DNA of 64,000 nt, from assembly GCF_003319115.1 (NCBI RefSeq), contig NZ_QOHF01000001.1, positions 186,001-250,000 on the forward strand, given 5' to 3'. Below the pieces are notes generated by a model. The model did not search any database and was not told the DNA's origin. It saw nothing but the letters and a program-made list of their open reading frames with translations. Of the stretch, positions 32,999 through 42,072 are shown one piece after another. The translations under genes were made by a program, and so were the position numbers. Source of the DNA: Geodermatophilus sp. TF02-6 (GTDB lineage Bacteria; Actinomycetota; Actinomycetes; Mycobacteriales; Geodermatophilaceae). Position 1 is the stretch's first letter, and the number at the start of each line of letters is the position of its first letter.

Positions 32999-33826
32999 TC
33001 ACCCTCTCATCCCCATCGCCTGCCGGATCGCCGGCTCGGAGTCGGCCAGCCAGAGGCGGTAGGCCTGCGCCGGCATCCGCAGGTCCGAGTGCGCGTACTC
33101 GGCGAACGCGGCGTGCCCGGCCGCGGCGTACCGGTCGACCAGCCGGCAGAACCACGCCTGGTTCTCCCGCACGGCGGCGACGACCCGGGCGCGGTCGGCC
33201 TCCGCCAGCCCGTAGCCGTCGCAGAACAGCCGCAGCCGGTCGAACCCCCGGCCGCGGCGCGCGTCGTGGACGGAGGCCTCCGGCCGCAGGGGCGCCCACA
33301 GCCGGGCGGCGCACGCGACGTCCCACAGCCGGGAGCCGGGGGCGGCGAGGTCGAAGTCGATGAGCGCGACCGCCCGCCCGCCGCGGAAGACGACGTTGTC
33401 CAGGTTGGGGTCGTTGTGGCTGACCAGCTCGCCCGCGAAGGACCCCGGCGGCGACGTCGGCCACTCGTGCGGCGCGGGGTCGAAGCCCTCGACCGCCCGG
33501 TGGTACTCGCGCAGCAGCCGCGCCACGCTGAGCAGGGCCTCGTCGTGGAGCGCCCACTCCGGGTAGGGCGGCAGGACGGTGGAGCCGGGGATGAACGAGA
33601 GGACCTCCCGGCCCTGGGCGTCCACCCCGAGGAACCGCGGAGCGCCGGCGAAGCCGACGTCCGCGAGGTGGCGGAGCAGGGCGTGCGTGGCCGGGCTGGT
33701 CCGGCGCCGGGGGCGGCGCACGGTGTCCCCGACCCGGACGACGGCGCCGCGGTTGGCGATCCCCCCGGGCAGCGGCACCTCCGCCGGGTCCCCCGCCGGC
33801 GACCCGGTCCGCCGCCTCCCGGTCAC
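32999..33826 (-). CDS. aminoglycoside phosphotransferase-like small-molecule kinase
   Basis: 275 residues with the APH/choline-kinase fold. The catalytic loop is 'LVSHNDPNLDNVVF' (HxDxxxxN) and the magnesium motif follows as 'ALIDFDLAAPGSRLWDVACA'. The glycine-loop end is degenerate. It is unlikely to be a resistance enzyme; such kinases often phosphorylate sugars or amino alcohols. Its GTG start overlaps the stop of the SorC regulator, tying it to the hexitol locus, so a polyol or sugar substrate is a reasonable guess. Confidence 0.8.
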   Translation of the reverse strand: MTGRRRTGSPAGDPAEVPLPGGIANRGAVVRVGDTVRRPRRRTSPATHALLRHLADVGFAGAPRFLGVDAQGREVLSFIPGSTVLPPYPEWALHDEALLSVARLLREYHRAVEGFDPAPHEWPTSPPGSFAGELVSHNDPNLDNVVFRGGRAVALIDFDLAAPGSRLWDVACAARLWAPLRPEASVHDARRGRGFDRLRLFCDGYGLAEADRARVVAAVRENQAWFCRLVDRYAAAGHAAFAEYAHSDLRMPAQAYRLWLADSEPAIRQAMGMRG

Positions 33827-34773
33827 GCCGACGCGAGCAGCGCCTCGGCGAACGACGTGTGGGTCACCAGGCCGTTCACCAGGCCACTGCGCAGCGCGGC
33901 GCGCGCGGCGGGCACCTTGGGCAGGCCGTAGGCGATCACGACGACCTCCGCGATGGCGCGCATCTGCTCGGCGTCGATCCCGATCATGCGCTCGGACAGA
34001 GCGGTGCGGACCGGCTCGCCGTCCGCGGTGAGGAACACCCCCGAGACCTCGGCGCAGACACCGAGCCGGCGCAGCGACCTGCGGTCGCTCTCGGCGGCGG
34101 CGTCGTGGAGCGTCGACTGCCCCGGCGCCCACAGCCCGACCCCGACGACGGCCTTGGTGACGCGCGGCAGCTGGTCGAGGGCCAGGGCGACCTCCCGCTG
34201 CCGGCGCAGGGTCCGCGCGGTGGCCGCGTCGGGCACCGTGAACGGCGCGTAGAAGACGTAGGCCGGCCCGCCGGCGGCCCGGGCCACGTCGCGGACGACG
34301 TCGATGGAGCTGGCGTCGCCGTCCGGCAGCGACACCGCGCCGGTGAGCTGGACCACCGGGACGGCGGCCAGCCGGGGCAGCGCGCCGGCCATGGCCCCGA
34401 CCGAGCGGGCCCAGGCCACCCCGAGGACGTCGTCCGGGCCGGTCACCTCGGCGAGCAGCTCGGCGGCCACCTGGCCGAGGTGCTTGCGCAGGGTCTCGGC
34501 CGAGTCGTCCCGGGTGTCGACGACGACCGCGTGCGCCAGCCCGAACCGGCTCTGCAGCCGCGCCGACAGGTCGACGTCGATGAGCCCGCGGTGGCCGATC
34601 TCGATGCGGACCAGGCCGCTGGCCCGGGCGCTCTCGATGAGCCGCGCGACCTTGAAGCGGCTCAGCCGGAACTCCTCGGCGATCTCCACCTTGGAGCGGC
34701 CGTCCAGGTAGTAGCGGCGCACGACCTGGGCCGAGAGCACCAGCGAGGCCGGCCCCGCGAGCTGCTTGGCCAT
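33823..34773 (-). CDS. SorC/DeoR-type sugar-binding transcriptional regulator
   Basis: 316 residues. The N-terminal helix-turn-helix is 'RRYYLDGRSKVEIAEEFRLS' followed by 'RFKVARLIESARASGLVRIE'. The larger C-terminal part is the SorC sugar-phosphate-binding domain ('LGVAWARSVGAMAGALPRLA', 'VVGVGLWAPGQSTLHDAAAE', 'EVVVIAYGLPKVPAARAALR'). It is divergent from the PTS genes and very probably controls them in response to a phosphorylated hexitol. The kinase gene downstream overlaps it. Confidence 0.9.
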   Translation of the reverse strand: MAKQLAGPASLVLSAQVVRRYYLDGRSKVEIAEEFRLSRFKVARLIESARASGLVRIEIGHRGLIDVDLSARLQSRFGLAHAVVVDTRDDSAETLRKHLGQVAAELLAEVTGPDDVLGVAWARSVGAMAGALPRLAAVPVVQLTGAVSLPDGDASSIDVVRDVARAAGGPAYVFYAPFTVPDAATARTLRRQREVALALDQLPRVTKAVVGVGLWAPGQSTLHDAAAESDRRSLRRLGVCAEVSGVFLTADGEPVRTALSERMIGIDAEQMRAIAEVVVIAYGLPKVPAARAALRSGLVNGLVTHTSFAEALLASA

Positions 34774-35024
34774 CCCACCTCCTGCTCATCTGAGCGGTCT
34801 GCGCGCATTCTGCCAGTGACGCCTTGACGGGCGAAGACATCGGTCACGACACTCCAGGTGCACGAGGGCAGGGGCCGTCCTGCGCAGCCGCCGTCGAGCG
34901 GCGCCGTCGACGATCCGCGGCCCCCCGCGCACACGTCCGTCGAGCCGCGCAGCCGCCGGGGACGACCGCCCGGGCCCGTCCCGGGCCGCCGCCCGAGCGC
35001 AGAGACCGAGAGCAGAGGCAGACA
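34774..35024. other. divergent regulatory region of the hexitol PTS locus
   Basis: 251 bases between the SorC-type regulator and the EIICB gene. It must hold both promoters and the regulator's operator. A TTGACG box about 200 bases before the EIICB start is the only clear promoter-like element, and no strong inverted repeat was recognised. No gene is supported. Confidence 0.4.
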
Positions 35025-36599
35025 GTGTCCGCAACCGCCACCGCGCCGGCCACGACCCGCGGCAGCAGGACCTCCGGCGCCAGGATCGCGGTCCAGAAGT
35101 TCGGCACCTTCCTGTCCGGGATGATCATGCCGAACATCGCCGCGTTCATCGCGTGGGGCTTCATCACGGCGTTCTTCATCGAGACGGGGTGGACCCCGGT
35201 CCCCGGCATCGGCGGCTTCGGGGTCGACGCGAACGGCGACCCGAACACCGGCCTGGTCGGGCCGATGATCCGCTACATGCTGCCGCTGCTGATCGCCGTG
35301 CAGGGCGGCCGGATGGTCTACGGCGTCCGCGGTGCCGTGGTCGCCGCCGTGGCCACCATGGGCGTGATCGTCAGCACCGAGCAGCCGATGTTCCTCGGCG
35401 CGCTGATCATGGCCCCGCTGGCGGCCTGGGTGATGAAGCAGCTCGACAAGCTCTGGGACGGCAAGATCAAGCCGGGCTTCGAGATGCTCGTGAACAACTT
35501 CTCCGCCGGCATCGCGGCCGCCGCGCTCGCCGTCCTCGGCTACTTCACCTTCGGCCCGGTCATCGACAACGTCTCCCGCGCCCTCGGCCACGGCGTCGAC
35601 TGGCTGGTCGCCCACAGCGTGCTGCCGCTGGCCAGCATCATCATCGAGCCGGCCAAGGTGCTGTTCCTCAACAACGCCATCAACCACGGCGTGCTGACCC
35701 CCCTGGGGATCTCGCAGGCGGCCGCGGAGGGCAAGTCGATCCTGTTCCTGCTCGAGGCCAACCCCGGGCCCGGGCTGGGCGTCCTGCTGGCCTACATGGT
35801 CTTCGGGACCGGGACGGCCCGCAGCACCGCCCCCGCCGCGGCGATCATCCAGTTCTTCGGCGGCATCCACGAGATCTACTTCCCGTACGTGCTGATGAAG
35901 CCGATCCTGCTGCTGGGTACCATCGCCGGCGGCATGGTGGGCATCGGCACCCTCACCGTGTTCAACGCGGGCCTGCGGGCGCCGGCCGCTCCCGGGTCGA
36001 TCATCGCGGTGCTCGCCCAGACCCCCGGCAACAGCTTCGTGGGCGTCATCCTGTCGGTGCTGCTGGCCGCGGCGACGTCCTTCGTCGTCTGCTCGCTGCT
36101 GCTGCGGCTCAGCCGCGGCAAGGACAGCGCCGACCTGGCGCAGGCGACGGCCTCGATGGAGGCCATGAAGGGCAAGAAGAGCTCCGTCGCCGGGGTGCTG
36201 ACCCCCACGGAGGAGGGGGTCGAGGACCAGCTGGAGGCCAGCGGTGTGGCGCCCCACGACACGGCGACCCGGGACACGGCGGCGCAGCAGCCGATCCACC
36301 GCATCGTCTTCGCCTGCGATGCCGGCATGGGGTCGAGCGCGATGGGCGCCTCCGTGCTGCGCAACAAGATCAAGAAGGCGGGGTTCGCCGACGTCGACGT
36401 GCAGAACATCGCGATCGCCAACCTGACCGACGACGCCGACCTGATCGTCACCCACCAGGACCTCACGCCGCGCGCTCGGACCATGTCGCCGTCGGCCCAG
36501 CACGTGTCGGTCGACAACTTCCTCAACAGCCCGCAGTACGACGCGATCGTCGAGGAGCTGAAGGTCAGCAACGCGCACGGCGCGGCGTCGCAGAACTGA
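35025..36599 (+). CDS. mtlA: PTS mannitol-type transporter subunit IICB
   Basis: 524 residues. The EIIC membrane part (about 25-375) opens 'VQKFGTFLSGMIMPNIAAFI' and contains 'NNAINHGVLTPLGISQA' and 'FFGGIHEIYFPYVLMKP', the mannitol EIIC hallmarks. The EIIB domain (about 425-524) has the phosphorylated Cys431 in 'VFACDAGMGSSAMGAS'. It imports and phosphorylates mannitol or a related hexitol. The GTG start is the last one before the conserved sequence and has an AGAGG site. HPr and enzyme I are not in the window. Confidence 0.93.
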   Translation: MSATATAPATTRGSRTSGARIAVQKFGTFLSGMIMPNIAAFIAWGFITAFFIETGWTPVPGIGGFGVDANGDPNTGLVGPMIRYMLPLLIAVQGGRMVYGVRGAVVAAVATMGVIVSTEQPMFLGALIMAPLAAWVMKQLDKLWDGKIKPGFEMLVNNFSAGIAAAALAVLGYFTFGPVIDNVSRALGHGVDWLVAHSVLPLASIIIEPAKVLFLNNAINHGVLTPLGISQAAAEGKSILFLLEANPGPGLGVLLAYMVFGTGTARSTAPAAAIIQFFGGIHEIYFPYVLMKPILLLGTIAGGMVGIGTLTVFNAGLRAPAAPGSIIAVLAQTPGNSFVGVILSVLLAAATSFVVCSLLLRLSRGKDSADLAQATASMEAMKGKKSSVAGVLTPTEEGVEDQLEASGVAPHDTATRDTAAQQPIHRIVFACDAGMGSSAMGASVLRNKIKKAGFADVDVQNIAIANLTDDADLIVTHQDLTPRARTMSPSAQHVSVDNFLNSPQYDAIVEELKVSNAHGAASQN

Positions 36600-36618
36600 C
36601 GAACGGGGGACGAGCAAC

Positions 36619-37056
36619 GTGAGCGACATCCTGGCCAGGTCACAGGTCAAGGTCCCGGGCACCGCGAGGACGAAGGACGACGCCATCCGGGAGGCGGGGC
36701 AGCTCCTCGTCGAGGCCGGCGCGGTCACCCCCGCCTACGTGGACGCGATGTTCGAGCGGGAGGAGTCGGTGTCCACCTACATGGGCAACTACCTGGCGAT
36801 CCCGCACGGCACGAACGAGGCCAAGGACGCCATCACGCGGTCGGCGATCTCCGTCGTCCGCTACGACACCCCGATCGACTGGGACGGCAACGAGGTGCGC
36901 TTCGCGGTCGGGATCGCCGGGGTCGAGGGTGGCCACCTCGAGGTCCTGGGCAGGGTCGCCGTCCTCTTCGCGGACACCGACGAGGTCGACAGGCTCGTCG
37001 CCGCGCGGTCGGCCGACGAGGTCTACGAGTTGCTGAACGCGGTCAACGAGGAGTGA
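36619..37056 (+). CDS. mtlF: PTS mannitol-type subunit IIA
   Basis: 145-residue EIIA of the mannitol/fructose family. The phospho-accepting residue is His63 in 'NYLAIPHGTNEAKD'. 'VRFAVGIAGVEGGHLEVLGR' is the usual later block. It passes phosphate from HPr to the EIIB domain of the preceding gene. GTG start 20 bases after that gene, with GGGGGA upstream. Split from IICB, as in several Gram-positive bacteria. Confidence 0.93.
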   Translation: MSDILARSQVKVPGTARTKDDAIREAGQLLVEAGAVTPAYVDAMFEREESVSTYMGNYLAIPHGTNEAKDAITRSAISVVRYDTPIDWDGNEVRFAVGIAGVEGGHLEVLGRVAVLFADTDEVDRLVAARSADEVYELLNAVNEE

Positions 37057-38108
37057 CAGCGACCATGAGGGCCCTACGGTTCTACGCACCCGAGGACGTC
37101 CGGCTCGAGGACGTCCCCGAGCCCCAGTGCGGTCCCGACGAGGTGAAGCTGCGGGTGCGCAACTGCTCCACCTGCGGCACCGACGTGAAGATCCTGCACA
37201 ACGGCCACCAGAACATGACCCCGCCGCGGACCATGGGTCACGAGATCGCCGGCGAGGTGGTCGAGGTGGGTGCCGAGGTGGGCGGCTGGTCGGTCGGCGA
37301 CCGCGCCCAGGTGATCGCCGCCGTCCCCGACGGGGAGTGCTACGAGTGCCGGCGGGGCTGGATGGCGGTCTGCGAGAACCAGACCTCGGTCGGCTACCAG
37401 TACGACGGCGGCTTCGCCGAGTACATGGTCGTGCCGCGCCAGGTGCTGAAGGTCGACGGGCTCAACCGCATCCCCGACGGCGTCGGCTTCGACGAGGCCT
37501 CGGTGGCCGAGCCGTTCGCCTGCGTCATCAACGCCCAGGAGCTCATCGGTGTCGGCGAGGGCGACGAGACCGTCGTCGTCTTCGGCGCCGGGCCGATCGG
37601 CTGCCTGCACACCCGCCTGGCCCGGGCCAACGGCGCCGGTCGGGTCTTCCTCATCGACGTGCTCGCCGACCGGCTGGCCATGTCGGCCAAGGCGGTCGAG
37701 CCCGACGAGGTCATCAACGGCCGGGAGGTCGACGTCGTCGAGCGGGTCAAGGAGCTCACCGGCGGCCGGGGCGCCGACGTGGTGATCACCGCGACCGCCG
37801 CCAACGTGGCCCAGGAGCAGGCGATCGCGATGGCGGCGCGGCGCGGTCGCATCTCGTTCTTCGGGGGGCTGCCGAAGACCAACCCCTACATCCAGTGCGA
37901 CTCGAACCTGGTGCACTACCGGGAGCTGATGATCATGGGGGCCAACGGCTCGGCCCCGTCGCACAACAAGCGGGCGCTGGAGTACATCGCCAGCGGCCAG
38001 GTCCCGGTCAAGGACCTGATCACCGTCCACCTCCCGCTCGACCGGGTGCTCGACGCCTTCGACATCGTCGCGAAGGGCGAGGCCATCAAGGTCACCGTCG
38101 AACCCTGA
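37053..38108 (+). CDS. zinc-dependent MDR dehydrogenase (polyol or polyol-phosphate)
   Basis: 351 residues. 'NCSTCGTDVKILHNGHQNMT' and 'MGHEIAGEVVEVG' give zinc ligands; the structural-zinc lobe is reduced ('GECYECRRGWMAVC'). 'VVVFGAGPIGCLHTRLARAN' binds NAD(H). It resembles sorbitol and galactitol-1-phosphate dehydrogenases. Being translationally coupled to mtlF (GTGA), it should oxidise the imported hexitol phosphate to a ketose phosphate, replacing the usual MtlD, which is a different fold. An alternative ATG start lies four codons in. Confidence 0.85.
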   Translation: MTATMRALRFYAPEDVRLEDVPEPQCGPDEVKLRVRNCSTCGTDVKILHNGHQNMTPPRTMGHEIAGEVVEVGAEVGGWSVGDRAQVIAAVPDGECYECRRGWMAVCENQTSVGYQYDGGFAEYMVVPRQVLKVDGLNRIPDGVGFDEASVAEPFACVINAQELIGVGEGDETVVVFGAGPIGCLHTRLARANGAGRVFLIDVLADRLAMSAKAVEPDEVINGREVDVVERVKELTGGRGADVVITATAANVAQEQAIAMAARRGRISFFGGLPKTNPYIQCDSNLVHYRELMIMGANGSAPSHNKRALEYIASGQVPVKDLITVHLPLDRVLDAFDIVAKGEAIKVTVEP

Positions 38109-38115
38109 CGCCGGG

Positions 38116-38141
38116 CTGGTCCGGGTGCGGCCGGACCAGCG
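38116..38141 (+). terminator. hairpin terminator of the hexitol operon
   Basis: Perfect 10-bp stem GCTGGTCCGG with a six-base loop, eight bases after the dehydrogenase stop. Confidence 0.7.
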
Positions 38142-38371
38142 GCGCCCCGACGACAGAGGTCCACCACCCGTGCCGCGGTGCACCCGGTCGGCTGCCCCGC
38201 TCCCCGCAGGTGCGCTGGTCGCCGTGTCCGGACGGTGCGCCGCCGCCCCTCGGCGTCCCGGAGCGCCGGCCGTCCCGAGGACGGAGGTCCCCCATCGGGC
38301 GCGTCTGCCGACCCTGGTGGCCGGCCGGCCGTCTGCCCAGCGTCCGATGGCAGCCCACCGAGGGAGGATCC

Positions 38372-38840
38372 GTGCAGCCGGCAGACGGGGCTCGCCACGG
38401 CGGTCCCGGCGGAGCACCGCCCCGACCCGGCGGGCTACCAGGCGGTGCTGCTCGGCAGCGCGGTCTACCAGGGGCGATGGCAGGACGCCGCCCGCGACGT
38501 CGCCCACGCCCACCTGACCACCCTGCGGGCGCGACCGGTGTGGCTGTTCTCCAGCGGGCCGATCGGCGAGCCGCCGTTCCCGCCGGACGAGCCGCACGAC
38601 GTCGCCACGATCGGCCCGATGCTGGGCGCCCGCGGACACCGGGTCTTCCCCGGCCGCCTCGACCCGCGGCGGCTGACCTTCGGCGAGCGCGCCGTGGTGA
38701 CCGCGATGCGGGCGCCGCTCGGCGACTTCCGCGACTGGTCGGCCGTCCGGTCGTGGGCCGGGGCGATCACCGCCGAGCTGCTCCCGCTCGACGGCGCCGG
38801 GACCCCGACCGAGGACACGGGTTCCGCCACCCCCGCCTGA
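38372..38840 (+). pseudogene. flavodoxin-like protein, N-terminus missing
   Basis: The last 135 codons read as the C-terminal two thirds of a flavodoxin-domain protein of the menaquinone-dependent protoporphyrinogen oxidase type: 'AVLLGSAVYQGRWQDAARD', 'RPVWLFSSGPIGEPPF', 'LGDFRDWSAVRSWAGAI'. The N-terminal FMN phosphate loop is absent. A GTG with an excellent GGGAGGA site lies just upstream, but in a different frame, so the fragment lacks a proper start. Most likely a gene that lost its 5' part by a frameshifting deletion; a short functional protein from another start cannot be excluded. Confidence 0.5.
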
Positions 38841-39002
38841 CCGTCCCGGACAGAGTCTCATCCTGTCCCCGACTGTGTCGATCACGGGGTCGTCGGCCGG
38901 CGCGAGGCGATCGGCACCGCCCGCCGGCGCGGGCTGCTGTAGCCGCCCCTCGGTCCGGCAGGTGCCGGAGCCCGACGACAGTCGAGCCGCCGGCGGGGGC
39001 GC

Positions 39003-40547
39003 TCACCCCGCCGCCGGGTCCCCGGCCCGGGCCAGGACGTCGTCGGCGCCGGTCTCGACGTCGTCGGGCTCGAACTCGGCGACCGTGGCGTGCGGCAGCC
39101 GCACGGTGAACACGGTCCGCCCGGGGACGCTGGTGACCGCCACCCGGCCGCCGTGGCCGGTGACGACGGCCTGCACGATGGCCAGCCCCAGGCCGGTGCT
39201 GCCGCGCTCCCGCGACCGCGCCGAGTCGCCCCGGGCGAACCGCTCGAACACCCCGCCGAGCAGGTCGGGCGGGATGCCCGGGCCGTCGTCGGCCACCTCG
39301 AGCACCGCCTCGCCGTCCTCGGCGGAGAGCCGGGTGGTGGCCGTCGTCCCCTCCGGGGTGTGCGTCCGGATATTGGCCAGCAGGTTGGCCAGCACCTGGT
39401 GCAGCCGGCCGCCGTCGCCGGGGACGGTGACCACGGCATGCGGCAGGTCGACCCGCCAGCGGTGTCCCGGCCCGGCCGCGTGCGCGTCGCTGACCACGTC
39501 CACGACCAGCGCGGTGAGGTCCACGGTCCCGGTCGCGAGCTCCCGGCCGGCGTCGAGCCGGGCCAGGAGCAGCAGGTCGTCGACCAACCCGGACATGCGC
39601 ACCGCCTCGGACTCGACCCGGCGCAGCGAGGCGTCCACGTCGTCGGGGACGCGCCCGCTGCGGCGGACCAGCTCGGTGTAGCCCCGGATCGACGTGACCG
39701 GGGTGCGCAGCTCGTGGCTGGCGTCGGCGACGAACTGCCGCAGCCGGGTCTCCGACGCCTGCCGGGCCGTCACCGACGCCTCGACGTGGTCGAGCAGCCG
39801 GTTGAGCGCGCCGCCCACCCGGCCGACCTCGGTGTGCCGGTCGGTGTCGGCGGCCGGCACCCGCTCGGCCAGGCGCACCTCCCCGCTGGACAGCGGCACC
39901 TCGGCCACCCGGCTGGCGGTGGCCGCGACCCGGTGCAGGGGACGCAGCGTCCGGCCGATGAGCAGGAACCCGGCGGCGCCGGCGGCGAGCAGCCCGAGCA
40001 GACCGGCGGCGACCTCGACGGCGACCAGCCGCAGCAGGGCGGACTGCGCCGAGTGCAGCGGCAGGCCGGTGACGATGACGTCGCCGTCGTCGGTCGCCGT
40101 GGCGACGACCCGGTAGTCGCCGAGGTCGCCCAGCCCGGTGGTCCGGGGGACGCCGTCGGCCGCGACCCCGGCCAGGGCGGCGACCTGGGCGTCGGTCAGG
40201 GGGTCGCCCTGGCCCCGGGTCCCGATGACGGCGGCCTCGGTGACCACGCCGTCCTCCACCCGGGCCCCGAGCGTCCCGTCGCCCTGCCCGGGCGCGAGGA
40301 GGAAGTCGGGGCCCACGTCGTCCCGGCGGACGGCTCCCGGCGCCTCGTCGGCGCGGGCCGACCGGTCGACCGCCGCGGCCAGCTGGGTGTCGACCTGGCC
40401 GAGGAGCTCGCGGTACAGCGCCGCGGTCGCGGCGGCACCGACGACGGCCAGGACGCCGACCAGCGGCACGAGGAACGCGCACAGCAGCCGGGCCCGCAGC
40501 GACAGCCGCCGGGGGCGCAGCCGTCCCGGGAGGCGCCGCGTCGTCAC
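39003..40547 (-). CDS. two-component sensor histidine kinase
   Basis: 514 residues. One N-terminal membrane helix, an extracytoplasmic region of about 130 residues, a second helix at about 180-205, a HAMP linker, then the H-box 'DASHELRTPVTSIRGYTELV' with phospho-acceptor His278. ATPase motifs are 'HQVLANLLANIRTHTPEG' (N), 'VADDGPGIPPDLL' (G1) and 'GSTGLGLAIVQAVV' (G2). Layout matches the actinobacterial MprB/PrrB type. A partner response regulator would normally lie directly upstream on the same strand; here the upstream neighbour is divergent and unrelated. Confidence 0.92.
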   Translation of the reverse strand: MTTRRLPGRLRPRRLSLRARLLCAFLVPLVGVLAVVGAAATAALYRELLGQVDTQLAAAVDRSARADEAPGAVRRDDVGPDFLLAPGQGDGTLGARVEDGVVTEAAVIGTRGQGDPLTDAQVAALAGVAADGVPRTTGLGDLGDYRVVATATDDGDVIVTGLPLHSAQSALLRLVAVEVAAGLLGLLAAGAAGFLLIGRTLRPLHRVAATASRVAEVPLSSGEVRLAERVPAADTDRHTEVGRVGGALNRLLDHVEASVTARQASETRLRQFVADASHELRTPVTSIRGYTELVRRSGRVPDDVDASLRRVESEAVRMSGLVDDLLLLARLDAGRELATGTVDLTALVVDVVSDAHAAGPGHRWRVDLPHAVVTVPGDGGRLHQVLANLLANIRTHTPEGTTATTRLSAEDGEAVLEVADDGPGIPPDLLGGVFERFARGDSARSRERGSTGLGLAIVQAVVTGHGGRVAVTSVPGRTVFTVRLPHATVAEFEPDDVETGADDVLARAGDPAAG

Positions 40548-40690
40548 GGGCCCACCGTCCGCGGCGGTCCTCGGCGTTGCCTGGACGCCGGGATGGAGCT
40601 GGCTGGGCGGCCGGCGCGACTCACAGTCGGCCCACAGGTGGGCGGGGCAGACTGCGCGCGGCTGGATCAGACCACGGAGAGGAGCAGGTC

Positions 40691-41158
40691 ATGGCCCCTT
40701 CGGCCGACAGGGACGGCGCGGGCCCGTCCGGAGCGCACCGGGACGGGCCGCCGTTGCGCGCCTCGGACGCCGACCGGTACGCCACGGTCGCGGTGGTGCA
40801 GGACGCCGTGGCCCGCGGCCTGCTCACGCCGGACGAGGGCAGCCAGCGGATGGCCGCCGCGTACGCCGCCGTCCACCTGCGCGACCTGGGCCCGCTCACC
40901 GAGGACCTGCCGCCGGCACCGGCGGCGAGCACCCCGCCGGGGTGGCGCTCGCTCGGCACGATGGCGGTCGAGCAGCTGCGCTCCTCGGTCAGCGGTCCCG
41001 CCCCCGGGCGGCTGCGCCCCGCGCGGATCGCCGTCGCGGTCGCGCTCGCCGTCCTGTTGCTGGTGCTCGTCGGCCACCTGGCCGCGCAGCTGCTGTTCGA
41101 CGGGCCGCACCTCGACGGCTGGCACGGGCCGGGCCCGGGCCTCTACGACGTGCCCTGA
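40691..41158 (+). CDS. DUF1707-domain membrane protein
   Basis: 155 residues. '[20 protein letters not shown]' and '[20 protein letters not shown]' form the DUF1707 (SHOCT-like) helix pair at about residues 17-70. A linker and one hydrophobic helix follow ('[20 protein letters not shown]'), then a short tail. Actinobacteria carry many such small proteins of unknown role. ATG with GAGAGGAGC upstream. It ends convergently, overlapping the P-loop gene by 16 bases. Confidence 0.8.
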   Translation: MAPSADRDGAGPSGAHRDGPPLRASDADRYATVAVVQDAVARGLLTPDEGSQRMAAAYAAVHLRDLGPLTEDLPPAPAASTPPGWRSLGTMAVEQLRSSVSGPAPGRLRPARIAVAVALAVLLLVLVGHLAAQLLFDGPHLDGWHGPGPGLYDVP

Positions 41159-41766
41159 CCGCACCCGCGCGGCTGTCCCCGGCCGAGGACCTCGGCCGGG
41201 GACAGCCGGGCGGCCTGCTGCCGGTCCACGACGACGGCCGAGTCGACGCCGCGCAGGCCGTCCCGGCCGAGAGCGGCGGAGCGCAGTCGGGCCCACCGGG
41301 CGGTGTGCCGGCGCATGCGGCGCGCCGGGACGGCCCGGCCGCGCGCGGCCTGGCCGCGTTCGGCCAGCTCCGGGGAGGCGTCGAGGAGGACCAGCCGCAC
41401 CGACCGGCCGGCCCGCCGGGCGGTCCGGAGCACCGCCGCCCGCCACGGCGCGCTGGTCCACGGGTCGGTGAGGACGACGACCGGTGCGGGCCCGGCGATT
41501 ATCCGCAGCGCCCGCCACCGGTGCCAGCCGTGCACCAGCGGGCGGAGCAGGCGGTAGGGGACGCGCACCCCGGCGCCCCGCAGCCGGGCGGCGACCTGCT
41601 CGGAGTCGACGCCGGTCACGCCGGGCACCCCGCCGGCGAGCAGCCGCCGCAGCAGCGTCGTCTTGCCGCTCCCGGGCAGCCCGCCGACGACGACCAGGAC
41701 GGCGCCGCCCCCGGCCGCGGGCTCCCCGGACGGCCTGGTCAGGGTCGGCACGGATCCGCTCTGCAC
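41143..41766 (-). CDS. P-loop (AAA/zeta-toxin-like) ATP-binding protein
   Basis: 207 residues. Walker A is '[20 protein letters not shown]' near the N-terminus; '[20 protein letters not shown]' and '[20 protein letters not shown]' fit the small-molecule kinase-like AAA_33 fold. It may be a nucleotide or sugar kinase, or a toxin-like protein; no partner antitoxin is adjacent. The GTG has GGGGAGGAGG seven bases upstream, which fixes the start. Substrate unknown. Confidence 0.75.
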   Translation of the reverse strand: MQSGSVPTLTRPSGEPAAGGGAVLVVVGGLPGSGKTTLLRRLLAGGVPGVTGVDSEQVAARLRGAGVRVPYRLLRPLVHGWHRWRALRIIAGPAPVVVLTDPWTSAPWRAAVLRTARRAGRSVRLVLLDASPELAERGQAARGRAVPARRMRRHTARWARLRSAALGRDGLRGVDSAVVVDRQQAARLSPAEVLGRGQPRGCGQGTS

Positions 41767-41988
41767 CGCTGCCTCCTCCCCTCTGCGCCACCGAGCATCC
41801 GCCTGCCCCCTCGGCGGATCCTCGAGGTCACCTGGACGGACCCTGTGCACCCGGACCGGGCTCACAGCTCGCCCCCACGCGCCGGCCAGCCGCACCGCAG
41901 GCCGGCGGCCGATGGTGGTCCTCCCCCGCGACCTGGCAGGGCCGCCTCCGCCAGAGCGCCCCGCGGCCGACCGACGAGGAGCACCCCC

Positions 41989-42072
41989 GTGCAGCCTGCC
42001 CGACGGCGGCACGCCCACCACGCCGGAGACCGGGTCGGACGCGGCCACCCAGGAGACCTGACGCTGCCCTGA
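41989..42072 (+). CDS. possible 27-residue peptide or leader
   Basis: GTG with GAGGAG eight bases upstream opens a 27-codon frame rich in Arg, His and Gly; its stop codon lies inside the left arm of the following hairpin. It could be a leader peptide or a remnant of a lost gene. The evidence is only the ribosome site and the hairpin, so confidence is low. Confidence 0.25.
   Translation: MQPARRRHAHHAGDRVGRGHPGDLTLP

Noticed and set aside
29344-33363. A 1339-codon plus-strand open frame opposite pyruvate carboxylase
   Set aside because: Shadow of the pyc codon pattern; low-complexity composition and no ribosome site.
32999-33826. Aminoglycoside resistance gene
   Set aside because: Has the generic phosphotransferase motifs only and is coupled to a sugar-type regulator; general small-molecule kinase is the safer call.
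38270-38290. DosR/DevR-like box (GGAC-N4-GTCC) before the flavodoxin fragment
   Set aside because: Only the inner half-sites match and the flanks do not; in such GC-rich sequence this is expected by chance.
41143-41766. Zeta-toxin of a toxin-antitoxin pair
   Set aside because: The P-loop fold is compatible, but no epsilon-like antitoxin lies next to it and the convergent neighbour is a membrane DUF1707 protein.
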